64,000 nucleotides of DNA from Acidimicrobiales bacterium (GCA_041394265.1 JAWKIO010000005.1:4712001-4776000), one strand, 5' to 3'; positions 32,736 to 42,416 are shown, counted from the first letter of the stretch. Notes: generated by a model not told the origin, from the sequence alone. Made by a program: numbers and translations.

Positions 32736-34237
32736 TCCCGACCCGGTAGCGCCACGGCGAACACGATGGCCACCATGGCGACGACTCCGGCGGCGACGAA
32801 GGTCTCGGAGAGCGCGTCGGTCGTGATCCTGCGCACGGCGGCGGTGGCGGCTTCGGTGTAGCTGGGATCGGTGAGCGGCGGGAGCTCGACCTCGGATCGC
32901 AATTCGGTGAACCGCCGCAATCCGTAGGTCGTGAGCGCGCTGAGGCCGAGGCTGAAGCCGATCATTCGGAACACGACCACGAGCCCGGCAGCGGTGCCGG
33001 TGTTGGCGGCGCCCGCAGCGTTGGTGAGGGCGGTGGTGGTCGGGGTCATGGCCAATCCGAGTCCGACGCCGAGGATCGCCAGGTAGACCATGAGCTCGGT
33101 CAAGCCGGTGTCGGGCTCCCAGCGTTGGCCGAGGATGCTCAACCCGAATGCAGCGATGGCGAAGCCGGCCAGGGTGGGCACCCTCGGTCCGACTCGGCCG
33201 GTGAGCGCACCACCGACGTAGGCGGCGACCGACATGGCCGCCGTCAGGGCGGTGAGCGACCAGCCCGATCGGAGCGCGGCCTCACCCGTATCGCTTTCCA
33301 ACACGTTGATCAGGAGCGGCACGTTGACCAACGCCGTGACGAGTGCGGCACCGAAGGCCACGTTGCTCGCCAACGCCGCAGTCGGTGCGGTGCGGTGGTG
33401 GGCAGCGGGGAACGACAGGTCGAGCAGGGGCGGATCGGCGGTCCGCTGGCGCCAGACGAACCCGGCAGCGCCGACCACGCCGAGCGAGACCGACAGCCAG
33501 AGAGGGATCGAGGTCGAGTCGCGCCCGGCCAACTCGTCGAGGCCACCTGCCGACTGGATCTTCGCCTGGCTGAGCAGGGCGAGGCTGCTGGCGGTCAGGG
33601 CAAGGGTCAAGAGGCCGGCCCCGAGAAGGTCGAGCCGCGTGCCGTGCACCCGTTGCTGGGGGAGGTGACGTCGGGCCAGCACGAGGCCGAGCACGGCCAA
33701 CGGCAGGTTGAGGTAGAACTGCCACTCCCACGACAGGAAACGGACCAACAGCGCGCCATAGATCGGTCCCCAGATCCAGCCCAGGGTCTCGATCGCCCCG
33801 AGGAGGCCGAAGGCTTGCGCCCGGTTTCGTCCCTCGAAATGATCGCCGGCGATCCCCAGTGCGACGGGCACGAGCGCGCCGCCCCCGACGGCGGTGAGCG
33901 CCCGACCCAGCAGGAAGACCCCCAGGTTCGGCGCAAGTGGGACCACGAGCGATCCGACAGCGAAGATGGCGAGGGAGACCTCGAACACACGGCGGCGTCC
34001 GAACACGTCAGACAGCCGCCCTGCCAGCGGCATGACGGCGAGGTAGGCGATGAGGTAGACGTTGACGATCCAGGCCGCCGTGTCGAGGTCGTCGGGGAGG
34101 ACGAGCCCGAGGTCGCCGATGATCGGACGGAGCATGGTCGACACGACGAGAAGGTCGTCGGCGGCGACGAAGACACCGAACGCGGCGGTCGCCAGGGCGA
34201 ATCGCGGTCGCTGGGCGGTGCGATCAGTCATCGTCAT
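32720..34237 (-). CDS. MFS transporter, P55 (Rv1410c)-like partner of LprG
   Basis: A 505-residue, 14-helix MFS protein of the DHA2 type: GVFVAADDLLVVSTMLRPI in helix 1, GRLSDVFGRRRVFEV motif A, GWIWGPIYGALL motif C-like. Between the last two helices is an extended, charged periplasmic segment (RRFTELRSEVELPPLTDPSYTEAATAAVRRI), the kind of extension described for mycobacterial Rv1410 that helps pass lipid to LprG. It directly follows an LprG-type lipoprotein gene (16 nt gap), the same order as in mycobacteria. It may export triacylglycerol-like lipids and contribute to drug tolerance. Confidence 0.85.
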   Translation of the reverse strand: MTMTDRTAQRPRFALATAAFGVFVAADDLLVVSTMLRPIIGDLGLVLPDDLDTAAWIVNVYLIAYLAVMPLAGRLSDVFGRRRVFEVSLAIFAVGSLVVPLAPNLGVFLLGRALTAVGGGALVPVALGIAGDHFEGRNRAQAFGLLGAIETLGWIWGPIYGALLVRFLSWEWQFYLNLPLAVLGLVLARRHLPQQRVHGTRLDLLGAGLLTLALTASSLALLSQAKIQSAGGLDELAGRDSTSIPLWLSVSLGVVGAAGFVWRQRTADPPLLDLSFPAAHHRTAPTAALASNVAFGAALVTALVNVPLLINVLESDTGEAALRSGWSLTALTAAMSVAAYVGGALTGRVGPRVPTLAGFAIAAFGLSILGQRWEPDTGLTELMVYLAILGVGLGLAMTPTTTALTNAAGAANTGTAAGLVVVFRMIGFSLGLSALTTYGLRRFTELRSEVELPPLTDPSYTEAATAAVRRITTDALSETFVAAGVVAMVAIVFAVALPGRDHESA

Positions 34238-34253
34238 CGTCGACGGGCACGGG

Positions 34254-34979
34254 TCAACCGTCGCCGAGGTCGGGAGGCTCGATGGTGACGTCGGCGCCGT
34301 AGTCGGACAACTCGACGAGCCAGCTGGCGACGCCGTTGTCGAGCGGGGTGTCGAAGGTGATCGTGCGCACGAGCGAGGTGGCGGCGTCGATGCTCACCTC
34401 GGCCGTCGCTGGCTCCGACACCAGTCCGCTGGTGAGCGTGGCGACGTCGTCGGGCGACACGGTGCCGGTGAGGTGTAGGAGTCCGTCGTCGTCGGGCTCG
34501 GCGGTTCGCAGCGAGGTGTCGGCCATGCCCGACGCGAGGACCGCAGCAATGCCCTCGTCGACGCTGAAGATGGTGGCCGGGTCGAAGTCGATGGTGCCGG
34601 TGGCGTCCTGCCAGGCACCGGTGAGAGGATCGGTGAGGTAGAGGACGCCGTCGAGCGCCACCGCCCCGAGTTCGACCCTGTTGCCCATCAGGTCGACGGC
34701 CACCACGGCGTCAGCGGACCGGGGTGCGGCGAAGCGGCCCGAGGCCGACTCGAACACCACGAGCCCGGTGTCGTCGATCGTGACGTCGGCGCCGCTGCGA
34801 GTCACGTCGAAGTGCACGGACTCGATCGCCGCCATGGCGGTGGCGGCTGCGTCTTGGACCTCTGCTGCGGTGTAGCTCGTTGCCGCTTGCTCGGATGCGC
34901 CACCCGAACAGGCACTCAGCACGAGAACGAAGCCGGCGAGCGCGAGGCTCACGAGGTGTGCACGGAGGTGACGACGCAT
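34254..34979 (-). CDS. lprG: LppX/LprA/LprF/LprG family lipoprotein
   Basis: A 241-residue lipoprotein with a signal peptide (residues 1-23) and lipobox LVLSACSGG; Cys at about 25 would be lipidated. The mature part is a half-beta-barrel of the LppX_LprAFG family: a helix near AEVQDAAATAMAAIESVHFDVTRSG, strands including LDGVLYLTDPLTGAWQDATG, and a C-terminal VRTITFDTPLDNG. These proteins hold two or three acyl chains in a cavity and shuttle lipids across the periplasm. It lies between a Bcr/CflA transporter (4-nt gap) and the P55-like MFS gene. Confidence 0.86.
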   Translation of the reverse strand: MRRHLRAHLVSLALAGFVLVLSACSGGASEQAATSYTAAEVQDAAATAMAAIESVHFDVTRSGADVTIDDTGLVVFESASGRFAAPRSADAVVAVDLMGNRVELGAVALDGVLYLTDPLTGAWQDATGTIDFDPATIFSVDEGIAAVLASGMADTSLRTAEPDDDGLLHLTGTVSPDDVATLTSGLVSEPATAEVSIDAATSLVRTITFDTPLDNGVASWLVELSDYGADVTIEPPDLGDG

Positions 34980-34983
34980 GGGT

Positions 34984-36255
34984 TCAGCCTTCGGGTTGGT
35001 CGACCGCGAGCATACGAACGACGAGGACCGCAGTGACGATGCCGGAGACCAGGACGGCGGTGGCAAACGGGGTCACCGAGTCGTCGATCTGGCGATCGAT
35101 CATGGCACCGATGAGCGTGCCGACGGCCATCGACACGGCACCGACGATGGACGACGCGGTACCGGCGATGTCGCCAACCGGCGCCAAGGCCATGGCGTTC
35201 AGATTGGGGTTGACGATCATGGACGATCCGAAGACGACGGCCAGGATCGGGTAGAAGGCCCAGAAGGACGGCCGACCGCCGCTACCGACGGCCTGTGCCA
35301 GCAGGATCGCGGCACCGATCACGTAGACCGAGATGGCGGGGATGAACAACCGGCGCATGCCGAAGCGGTCGACCAGGCGTCCGTTGAGCAGCGATGCTGC
35401 CCCGAAGACGGCGGCGGTCCCACCGAAGATGATCGGGAACTGGTCTCGTCGTCCGAAGATCTCGCTGATGATCAGCTCGGAGCTGCCGAGGTACGAGGTG
35501 AAGACACCCATCAGCGCCGTGATGCCGAGCATCGGGAGCAGCGTGGCAGGTTCGCCGAAGACCCGGCCGGCCGAGTTCTTGAGGACCGAGATCCGAATCG
35601 GCTTGCGTTGGTCGATCGGGAGCGTTTCGGGCAGCCGGGTACCGGCCCACAACGCGAGTCCGGTACCGAGCGCGGCGCACAGCCAGAAGATGCCCTGCCA
35701 GGGGAGGAACGCGACGATCGCGGCGCCCAGCGAGGGAGCGATGATCGGCACCAGGAGAAACACCGCCATCAGGGTCGACATGGTTTTTGCCATGGCGTCG
35801 CCGACGAAGGTGTCGCGAACGACGGCGGTGACCACGACACGACCGCCGGCGGCACCGACACCCCAGATGAATCGGCTGATCAGGAGGACGCCCATGCTGG
35901 GAGCGAGCGCCGACCCGATGGCACCAGCCACGTAGATCCCCAGTCCGACGAAGATGACCGAGCGTCGGCCGAACCGGTCGGAGAACGGCCCGAAGAACAG
36001 CAGGGCGGTCGACATGCCGAGGAAGTAGGCGGTGAGGGCTCCCGAGATCTCGGGCGAGCCGGGCGCAAGGCCGAACGTGGAGCGCATCTCGTCGAAGGCC
36101 GGGAGCATCATGTCGATGCCGAGTGCCGCAGTGGCCATGAGGCTCGACAGCAGCACGACGTACTCGACGCGACCCGGTGTCGGAATGACTCGTTGTGCCC
36201 CCTGGCCTGCAGCGCGCTGGGTGGGTTGGTCGTCGAACGTCGTGGTCGGTTCCAA
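34984..36255 (-). CDS. Bcr/CflA family multidrug MFS transporter
   Basis: A 423-residue, 12-helix transporter: VVLLSSLMATAALGIDMMLPAFDEM in helix 1, GPFSDRFGRRSVIFVGL motif A, RFIWGVGAAGGRVVVTAVVRD (helix 4, with the family's R), and WLCAALGTGL. Members export bicyclomycin, chloramphenicol or sulfonamides, or cysteine. The start codon is TTG at 36255, chosen because TAGCGT lies 6 nt upstream on the same strand and the pirin gene diverges 42 nt away. It heads the lprG operon. Confidence 0.88.
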   Translation of the reverse strand: MEPTTTFDDQPTQRAAGQGAQRVIPTPGRVEYVVLLSSLMATAALGIDMMLPAFDEMRSTFGLAPGSPEISGALTAYFLGMSTALLFFGPFSDRFGRRSVIFVGLGIYVAGAIGSALAPSMGVLLISRFIWGVGAAGGRVVVTAVVRDTFVGDAMAKTMSTLMAVFLLVPIIAPSLGAAIVAFLPWQGIFWLCAALGTGLALWAGTRLPETLPIDQRKPIRISVLKNSAGRVFGEPATLLPMLGITALMGVFTSYLGSSELIISEIFGRRDQFPIIFGGTAAVFGAASLLNGRLVDRFGMRRLFIPAISVYVIGAAILLAQAVGSGGRPSFWAFYPILAVVFGSSMIVNPNLNAMALAPVGDIAGTASSIVGAVSMAVGTLIGAMIDRQIDDSVTPFATAVLVSGIVTAVLVVRMLAVDQPEG

Positions 36256-36261
36256 GCGATC

Positions 36262-36290
36262 ACGCTACCGGGGAGGCAACGGTCTACCCT
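36262..36290. promoter_or_regulatory. divergent -10 boxes of the Bcr-lprG operon and the pirin gene
   Basis: Minus strand TAGCGT (36262-36267) is 6 nt before the TTG at 36255. Plus strand TACCCT (36285-36290) is 7 nt before the ATG at 36298. Two leaderless transcripts would start 43 nt apart. Confidence 0.5.
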
Positions 36291-36297
36291 GACCGCG

Positions 36298-37353
36298 ATG
36301 AGTGAACTCGTTCACCAGACCGTCCCCCTCGGGGACCAATGGCCAACCGTTGACCCGTTCCTGTTCTGCGCTCACCACCGCGACGCCTATCCCCCCGGGA
36401 ATGCCACGCTCGGTCCGGCGGCGAGCTTGGCCGGCCGCGAGCTCGGCCAGGACTTCGCCAACGTCGACGGCTGGAACATGTACCACGGGCGAGGCGTGCC
36501 CGGTTTTCCGGCACATCCTCACCGGGGCTTCGAGACGGTCACGTACGTGCGCTCCGGCGTGATCGACCACTCCGACTCACTCGGTGCCCGGGCTCGCTTC
36601 GGCCGAGGCGACACCCAGTGGCTGACGGCCGGGAAGGGCATCGTGCACTGCGAGATGTTCCCCCTGCTCGACCAGGACCGGCCCAACCCGCTCGAACTGT
36701 TCCAGATCTGGCTGAACCTTCCGGCCCGAAACAAGATGGTGGAGCCGCACTTCACCATGCTGTGGGATCACCAGACGCCGCGGGCCGAGCGTCGCGATGA
36801 CCACGGGCGGCTGACCACCGTCACCGTGATCACCGGGGCATTCGAAGAAGTCGACAGCCCACCGACGCCGCCCGATTCCTGGGCCAGCGCCGCCGACTCC
36901 GACGTCGCCATCTGGCACCTGGTCCTGGAGCCCGAGGCCCATTTCGTCCTCGGCCCGGCGTCGGGACCCTCGACCCAGCGAGTGCTCTACCTCTTCGAGG
37001 GCGAGGAGCTGGCGCTGCGGGGCGACGGTGACGACCACGGAACGCTGATCGGCGGGTCGACCGGCGCCGTGCTCGATGCTTCCCAGCACGCCACGCTGGT
37101 GGCGGGGCCATCGGGCGCCGAGGTGATGGTGCTCCAAGGCCGTCCGATCGGTGAACCGGTGGCTCGCTATGGGCCGTTCGTCATGAACACCGACACCGAG
37201 ATCCAGCAGGCGTTCGCCGACTATCGCCAGACCCAGTTCGGCGGCTGGCCGTGGCCGAGCGATGACCCCGACCACGGCCCCCAGTGGCGCCGGTTCGCCG
37301 AGCACCCCGATGGCAGGGTCGAGAGGATCCAGGCCACGAAGACCGCCGGCTGA
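36298..37353 (+). CDS. pirin family protein
   Basis: A 351-residue bicupin. The first cupin (about 15-160) holds the pirin signature: PVDPFLFCAHHRDAYPPG-like start, FPAHPHRGFETVTYVRSGVIDHSDSLG (three metal His) and TAGKGIVHCEMFP with His and Glu. PLELFQIWLNLPARNKMVEP follows, then a second cupin domain (about 195-290). Bacterial pirins show quercetinase activity or bind metabolic enzymes. It is a single gene divergent from the Bcr transporter. Its TGA joins the stop of hrpA in a 14-bp palindrome. Confidence 0.9.
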   Translation: MSELVHQTVPLGDQWPTVDPFLFCAHHRDAYPPGNATLGPAASLAGRELGQDFANVDGWNMYHGRGVPGFPAHPHRGFETVTYVRSGVIDHSDSLGARARFGRGDTQWLTAGKGIVHCEMFPLLDQDRPNPLELFQIWLNLPARNKMVEPHFTMLWDHQTPRAERRDDHGRLTTVTVITGAFEEVDSPPTPPDSWASAADSDVAIWHLVLEPEAHFVLGPASGPSTQRVLYLFEGEELALRGDGDDHGTLIGGSTGAVLDASQHATLVAGPSGAEVMVLQGRPIGEPVARYGPFVMNTDTEIQQAFADYRQTQFGGWPWPSDDPDHGPQWRRFAEHPDGRVERIQATKTAG

Positions 37354-37360
37354 TCAGCCG
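37347..37360. other. 14-bp palindrome formed by the two stop codons of pirin and hrpA
   Basis: CGGCTGATCAGCCG is a perfect palindrome whose centre TGATCA supplies the TGA stops of both convergent genes. It may also act as a small bidirectional hairpin. Confidence 0.5.
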
Positions 37361-40300
37361 ACGTTGGCGAGCTGAGCTTTGAGCCGCTTCTCCGACACCG
37401 GTCCGTTGGTGCCGATGCTCTGGGCGAACAGCGAGACCCGGAGTTCCTGCAGGCCCCAGATGACGGCTTCGAGTTCGGGTGACCACCCGGAGGTGGCGGC
37501 CAAGTGGTCGGCTCGTTGCTCGATCGGGGCAATGCGGGCGACGAGGGATTGGTCGCGCCGAGGATCCTCACGTAGGCGGTCGATGCGGACCAGGATGGCC
37601 CGAAGGTAGCGGGCGAGGTCGTCGAGCCGCTCGGCGCCCAGGCCCGTCAGGTGGTCCGGGTAGACGAGGCCACCGAGTTGGCGGCGGATGTCGTTTCGCC
37701 CGGCCTCATAGACTGGTCCGTGGAGGTCGGCGAGGGCGCGCTCGACATCGCGGACCAGCACGGCGATCGCCGCCCCGCTCGACGCCACGGCGTGGAGGGC
37801 TGCGCTGTAGCCGGCTCGGGCCGATGCCTCGATGGAGCGAAACCCGGCTTCGGTCCACGCCGGTCCGCCGGCACCGAGGAGGAGTTGGTCGACGGCGGCG
37901 GTTGCCACGTCGTCGGCCCAGGCGTTGATCGATCCATGGGGGCCGACCACGAGCGCCAGTTTGGCTTCATTGCTGAGCAGACGGTCGAGCGCCTTGGTGG
38001 GGGAGGGAAGGCGGAGTCGGAGCAGTCGGCGGGTGCCGGACCACATCTCGTCGGCTTGTTCGTCGGCTGAGGAGACCAATCGCACGCCCACGCTGTCGCC
38101 TTGGTCGACGAGCGTGGGAAAGGCATCGACGCTCACGCCGAGACCGACGGTGTCGATCACGGTGGGAAGGTCGCCGAAGATCCAGTCGGTGGCCCCGTCG
38201 CACTCGATGGGGTGCCGCTGATCGTCGAGTTCGGCCCGGACCCGCTGCTCGAGCAGCGACGCGACGGCCCCGAGGTCGTAGCCCTCGGCGAGAATCACGA
38301 GTTCGTCATCGTGGGCCCGGAACCACGGTCGCAGATGGTGGGGCACCCGCTGCCAGTCGAAGTCGGTGGCCCGCACCGAGAGGCCGCGTCGTGTGGCCAG
38401 CACCCGCACGAGTTCGTCGACGAGCCCTCCCGCCGTCGGGTCGAGGTGTTCGAAGAGCTCGTCGGCGGCCGCAGGAATAGGGACCAGTTCCTTGCGGAGC
38501 GTTCGCGGCAGGGTGCGCAACAAGCTGACCACCAGCTCGCGCCGCAGCGCCGGCACGTTCCACTCGAAGACAGAAGGGTCGAGGCGGTGCAGAAGGCCGA
38601 CCGGGATGTCGACGAGCGTGCCATCCTCGGCGCTGCCGGTGTCGAACGCGTAGCTGAGGTTGAGCTCGATGTCGCCGTGGTGCCAGACCATCGGGAAGCC
38701 GCTGTCGTCGAGGTCGGCTGCCTCGGGCCGGATCAGGTCACGCTGTGTGTAGTCGAGCAGCGTCGGCTGTTCCCGCCTCGTCCGCTTCCACCATTTGTCG
38801 AACTGGCGCCGAGTGGTGATGTCGGCCGGCACCCTGGTGTCGAAGAACGCGAGGCGTGCGGCCTCGTCGACCAGGAGGTCGTGGCGGCGGTGTCGATTCT
38901 CGAGGTCGATGACCTCGGCGATCTGATCGTTGTTGTGTTCGATGAAGTCGTGATCGGCGTCCCACTCGTTGCGCACCAGCGCATGGAGGAGCAGGCGGGC
39001 GCGAGCATCGACCGGATCGATCCGACCCCAGTTGACCCGTCGGTTGGCCACCAGCGGGAGGCCGTAGAGCGACACCGTTTCGGTCGAGACGGCCGAACCC
39101 CGTTCGGCGTCCCACCACGGGTCGGCGTAGGTCCGCTTGACGAGATGGTCGCCGACCGATTCCAACCACTCGGGTTCGATCCGGGCGACGACCCGGGCCC
39201 ACAGCCGGTTCGTCTCGACGAGCTCACCGGCCATGATCCACTTCGGGGAGTTGCGGGAGAAGACCGAGCCGGGGGCGATCATCAGCTTGGCGTTGCGGGC
39301 GCCCCGGAATTCAGGACCGGTCGGGTCCTTCATCGCCACCTGCGACAGCAGCCCGGCGAGGAGTGAGCGATGGATCTGGTCGGTATCGGCGGCCGTGTGG
39401 TTCACGTGCAGTCCGAGGTCGCGAGCAACTCGCCGGAGTTGGCTGAGGACGTCGGACCACTCCCGCACCCGCATGTAGTGCAGGTGTTCGGCGCGACACA
39501 TCTTGCGGAACTGGTTCGACGATCGTTCCCGGCGCTCGCGCGACAGGTATTCCCAAAGATGCAGGTAAGAGACGAAGTCGCCGGAAGGATCCTTGAACCG
39601 GTTGTGGAGCTCCAGGGCCGCTTGCTGCTGCGGGCCTCGTGGCCGTTCTCGAGGGTCTTGGATCGACAGGCCGGCGGTGATGATCATCACCTCGTGCAGC
39701 GCCCCGTTGCGATCGGCTTCCAGGATCATGCGGGCCAGGCGAGGATCGAGCGGGATGCGTGCGAGCTTGCGGCCGGTGGGAGTCAGCCACTTGCGTGAGC
39801 GCTGCCGCCCGGGGCGGACCGCATCGAGTTCCTCGAGGAGGGCGATGCCGTCGCGGATCGAGCGGGCGTCGGGCGGATCGACGAACGGGAACCCCTCGAT
39901 GTCACCGAGACCGATCGCCGCCATCTGCAAGATGACCGACGCAAGATTGGTGCGCTGGATCTCGGGTTCGGTGAAGGCGGGGCGTGCGTCGAAGTCCTCT
40001 TCGGAGTAGAGCCGGATGCAGATACCGGGCCCGAGACGACCGCAGCGGCCGGCGCGTTGGTTGGCCGACGCCTGCGAGATCTCCTCGATGGGGAGACGTT
40101 GCACCTTGGTGCGTCGGTTGAAGCGGGAGATGCGGGCGAAGCCGGCATCGACGACGTAGCGGATCCCGGGAACGGTGAGTGAGGTTTCGGCGACATTGGT
40201 GGCGAGCACCACACGCCGCCCTCGGTGCGGTTGGAAGACCCGCTGCTGCTCTGCGGCCGAGAGCCGAGCGTACAAGGGCACGATCTCGGTATTCCGCAAC

Positions 40301-41064
40301 TCCAACTCGGTCAACGCCTCGGCGGCATCACGAATCTCGCGCTCACCCGAACAGAACACGAGGATGTCGCCGTCGCCTGCGGCCTGGAGTTCCTTGACTG
40401 CCTCGCCGATCGCCTGGGGCTGGTCGAGTACCTCGCCATCGTCGGTCTCGGGATCGAGGGGGCGGTAGCGCAGCTCGACCGGGTAGGTGCGTCCCGAGAC
40501 CTCGACGATGGGAGCGTTGTCGAAGTGTTCGCTGAACCGCTGGGTGTCGATGGTGGCCGAGGTGATGATCACCTTCAGGTCGGGTCGCTTCGGCAACAGT
40601 TGGCGAAGGTAGCCGAGCAGGAAGTCGATGTTGAGGCTGCGCTCATGGGCCTCGTCGATGATGATCGTGTCGTATCGGCTGAGGCTGCGGTCGCGCTGGA
40701 TCTCGGCGAGCAGGATGCCGTCGGTCATCAGCCGGACCATGGTGGACGGGCCGACCTGGTCGTTGAAACGGACGGTGTAGCCCACCCTCTGGCCGACGGT
40801 TTCGCCCAGCTCGCTCGCCACCCGCTCGGCGATCGACCGGGCGGCGAGGCGGCGGGGTTGGGTGTGGCCGATCAGGCCGTCGATGCCGCGCCCGAGTTCG
40901 AGGCACAGCTTTGGCAACTGGGTGCTCTTGCCCGAGCCGGTCTCGCCGGCGATGACCACCACCTGGTGCTGCCCGATGATCTCGAGCAGCTCATCGTGAC
41001 GCTGCGAGATTGGTAGCTCCGGCGGGTACTCGATGGCCGCGGGAGTGGTACGGCCGGATGTCAT
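37354..41064 (-). CDS. hrpA: ATP-dependent RNA helicase HrpA (DEAH box)
   Basis: About 1236 residues, near the usual 1,250-1,300. Walker A GETGSGKS at about 40-47, DEAH at about 137-140, ITSATIDTQRF, the helicase C domain (GRRVVLATNVAETSLTVPGI; QRAGRCGRLGPGICIRLY), then the HA2 and OB-fold region and the long DUF3418 C-terminal domain (SQRDLIRPEAADLDD-like, RLLLHALVRNEWD). Bacterial HrpA resolves stalled ribosomes or acts on mRNA. ATG 41064 is preferred (CAAGCT 6 nt upstream); a GTG at 41091 would add 9 residues. It converges on the pirin gene with no gap. Confidence 0.93.
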   Translation of the reverse strand: MTSGRTTPAAIEYPPELPISQRHDELLEIIGQHQVVVIAGETGSGKSTQLPKLCLELGRGIDGLIGHTQPRRLAARSIAERVASELGETVGQRVGYTVRFNDQVGPSTMVRLMTDGILLAEIQRDRSLSRYDTIIIDEAHERSLNIDFLLGYLRQLLPKRPDLKVIITSATIDTQRFSEHFDNAPIVEVSGRTYPVELRYRPLDPETDDGEVLDQPQAIGEAVKELQAAGDGDILVFCSGEREIRDAAEALTELELRNTEIVPLYARLSAAEQQRVFQPHRGRRVVLATNVAETSLTVPGIRYVVDAGFARISRFNRRTKVQRLPIEEISQASANQRAGRCGRLGPGICIRLYSEEDFDARPAFTEPEIQRTNLASVILQMAAIGLGDIEGFPFVDPPDARSIRDGIALLEELDAVRPGRQRSRKWLTPTGRKLARIPLDPRLARMILEADRNGALHEVMIITAGLSIQDPRERPRGPQQQAALELHNRFKDPSGDFVSYLHLWEYLSRERRERSSNQFRKMCRAEHLHYMRVREWSDVLSQLRRVARDLGLHVNHTAADTDQIHRSLLAGLLSQVAMKDPTGPEFRGARNAKLMIAPGSVFSRNSPKWIMAGELVETNRLWARVVARIEPEWLESVGDHLVKRTYADPWWDAERGSAVSTETVSLYGLPLVANRRVNWGRIDPVDARARLLLHALVRNEWDADHDFIEHNNDQIAEVIDLENRHRRHDLLVDEAARLAFFDTRVPADITTRRQFDKWWKRTRREQPTLLDYTQRDLIRPEAADLDDSGFPMVWHHGDIELNLSYAFDTGSAEDGTLVDIPVGLLHRLDPSVFEWNVPALRRELVVSLLRTLPRTLRKELVPIPAAADELFEHLDPTAGGLVDELVRVLATRRGLSVRATDFDWQRVPHHLRPWFRAHDDELVILAEGYDLGAVASLLEQRVRAELDDQRHPIECDGATDWIFGDLPTVIDTVGLGVSVDAFPTLVDQGDSVGVRLVSSADEQADEMWSGTRRLLRLRLPSPTKALDRLLSNEAKLALVVGPHGSINAWADDVATAAVDQLLLGAGGPAWTEAGFRSIEASARAGYSAALHAVASSGAAIAVLVRDVERALADLHGPVYEAGRNDIRRQLGGLVYPDHLTGLGAERLDDLARYLRAILVRIDRLREDPRRDQSLVARIAPIEQRADHLAATSGWSPELEAVIWGLQELRVSLFAQSIGTNGPVSEKRLKAQLANVG

Positions 41065-41107
41065 GCCTCCAGCTTGCCAGCCCTCGGCCACGATCCGGCG
41101 CCGATTT

Positions 41108-42292
41108 TCACCCCGCGGTGGGCTCCTCGGTCGGCGCGAACTCGGCCCGAATCGCCTCGCCGTGTTGGCCGAGGACTGGTGATCGGGGGGCGACCGAGCG
41201 TTCGGCCAACGTCGAGATCTTCATCGGATTGCCGGCGACGAGTTGGCCGTCGGTGCCGTCGATGACGAGTGCCATGTTGCGGGCGACGGTCTGCGGGTGA
41301 TGGAGCACCTGCTCGACGTTGTGGACGAGCGAGGTGGGGAGGCCGGCGGCCGAGAGTCGCTCGACCCACTCGGTGGCCGGTGCGGAGGCCAAGGCCTGCT
41401 CGATCAGCGGTCGGAGAAGGGGTTCGTTGGTGCACCGATCGTCGTTGGTGGCAAAGCGGGGATCCGCTGCCAGCTCGGGTGCGCCGATCGCCTCGGCCAA
41501 CGTGGCGAAGAGCCCGTCGTTGCCGGCGGCGATCACCACCGATCCCTCCTTGGTGGCGAACGCTCCGAAGGGTGTGATGGACGGATGCCGGGAACCGATC
41601 GGACCGGGCACGACGCCGCTGGTGGTGTACCGAGCGATGGCGTTCTCGAGCAGTGCCACCTGGGCATCGAGCATGGCGACGTCGACGCGAGCGCCGATAC
41701 CGGTGGAGGTGCGCTGATGGAGGGCAGCGATGATCGAGGTGGCAGTGAACATGCCGGCGCAGATGTCGCCGATCGACGTGCCGACCCGCGTGGGGTTGCC
41801 GCCCGGTTCACCGGTGATACTCATGACGCCGCCCATGGCCTGCACGATCATGTCGTAGGCCGGCTGCTCCTTCAGGGGCCCGCTGTGACCGAAGCCCGAC
41901 ACGGACGCAAGAATCAGTGAGGGCCAGCGTCGATGGAGCGTCTCCCAGTCGTAGCCGAGTCGATCGAACGCGCCGGGCCGGAAGTTCTCGACCACGACGT
42001 CGGCGGCATCGAGGAGTTGGTCGAAGAACGCGCGGTCGTCGGCATCGCTCAAGTCGAGTTCGATCGACTCCTTGCCTCGGTTGATGGATTCGAAGTACGC
42101 CGACCCCTGATCGGTGAACGGACCGATGTGTCGAGCGTCGTCACCCACCTCGGGCCGCTCGACCTTGATCACCCGAGCGCCGAGATCGGCGAGCATCATC
42201 GTGCAGTAGGGACCCGACAACACGCGAGTGAGGTCGATGACGAGGGTGCCGGCCAGCGGGCCGGCGTCGGTGGAACGGGTATCGGCAGTCAC
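41108..42292 (-). CDS. class III CoA-transferase (CaiB/BaiF family)
   Basis: A 394-residue enzyme that moves CoA between acids. The N-terminus VIDLTRVLSGPYCTMMLADLGARVIKVERPEVGDDAR is characteristic, as are SINRGKESIELDL, ADVVVENFRPGAFDRLGYDW and the catalytic Asp in VDVAMLDAQVALLENAI. The C-terminal wing (VHNVEQVLHHPQTVARNM) is complete. Donor and acceptor cannot be told: relatives act on carnitine, succinate/benzylsuccinate, oxalate or bile acids. GTG start; TAGAAC lies 7 nt upstream. Confidence 0.92.
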   Translation of the reverse strand: MTADTRSTDAGPLAGTLVIDLTRVLSGPYCTMMLADLGARVIKVERPEVGDDARHIGPFTDQGSAYFESINRGKESIELDLSDADDRAFFDQLLDAADVVVENFRPGAFDRLGYDWETLHRRWPSLILASVSGFGHSGPLKEQPAYDMIVQAMGGVMSITGEPGGNPTRVGTSIGDICAGMFTATSIIAALHQRTSTGIGARVDVAMLDAQVALLENAIARYTTSGVVPGPIGSRHPSITPFGAFATKEGSVVIAAGNDGLFATLAEAIGAPELAADPRFATNDDRCTNEPLLRPLIEQALASAPATEWVERLSAAGLPTSLVHNVEQVLHHPQTVARNMALVIDGTDGQLVAGNPMKISTLAERSVAPRSPVLGQHGEAIRAEFAPTEEPTAG

Positions 42293-42416
42293 GCCAGGTG
42301 TTCTACCGCGACATGGCGAATGTCACACGGTTGCTCGCCACACCATGGAACTTTGGCCCTAGTCGCTCGGTCTACCGCCCGTACGATCACTTCGACCCCC
42401 AATGGAGCATCCCACC

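Noticed and set aside
34978..36297. Long open frame in phase with pirin, upstream of it
   Set aside because: It lies opposite the Bcr/CflA gene and reads as a His/Asp/Gly-rich shadow; pirin begins at 36298.
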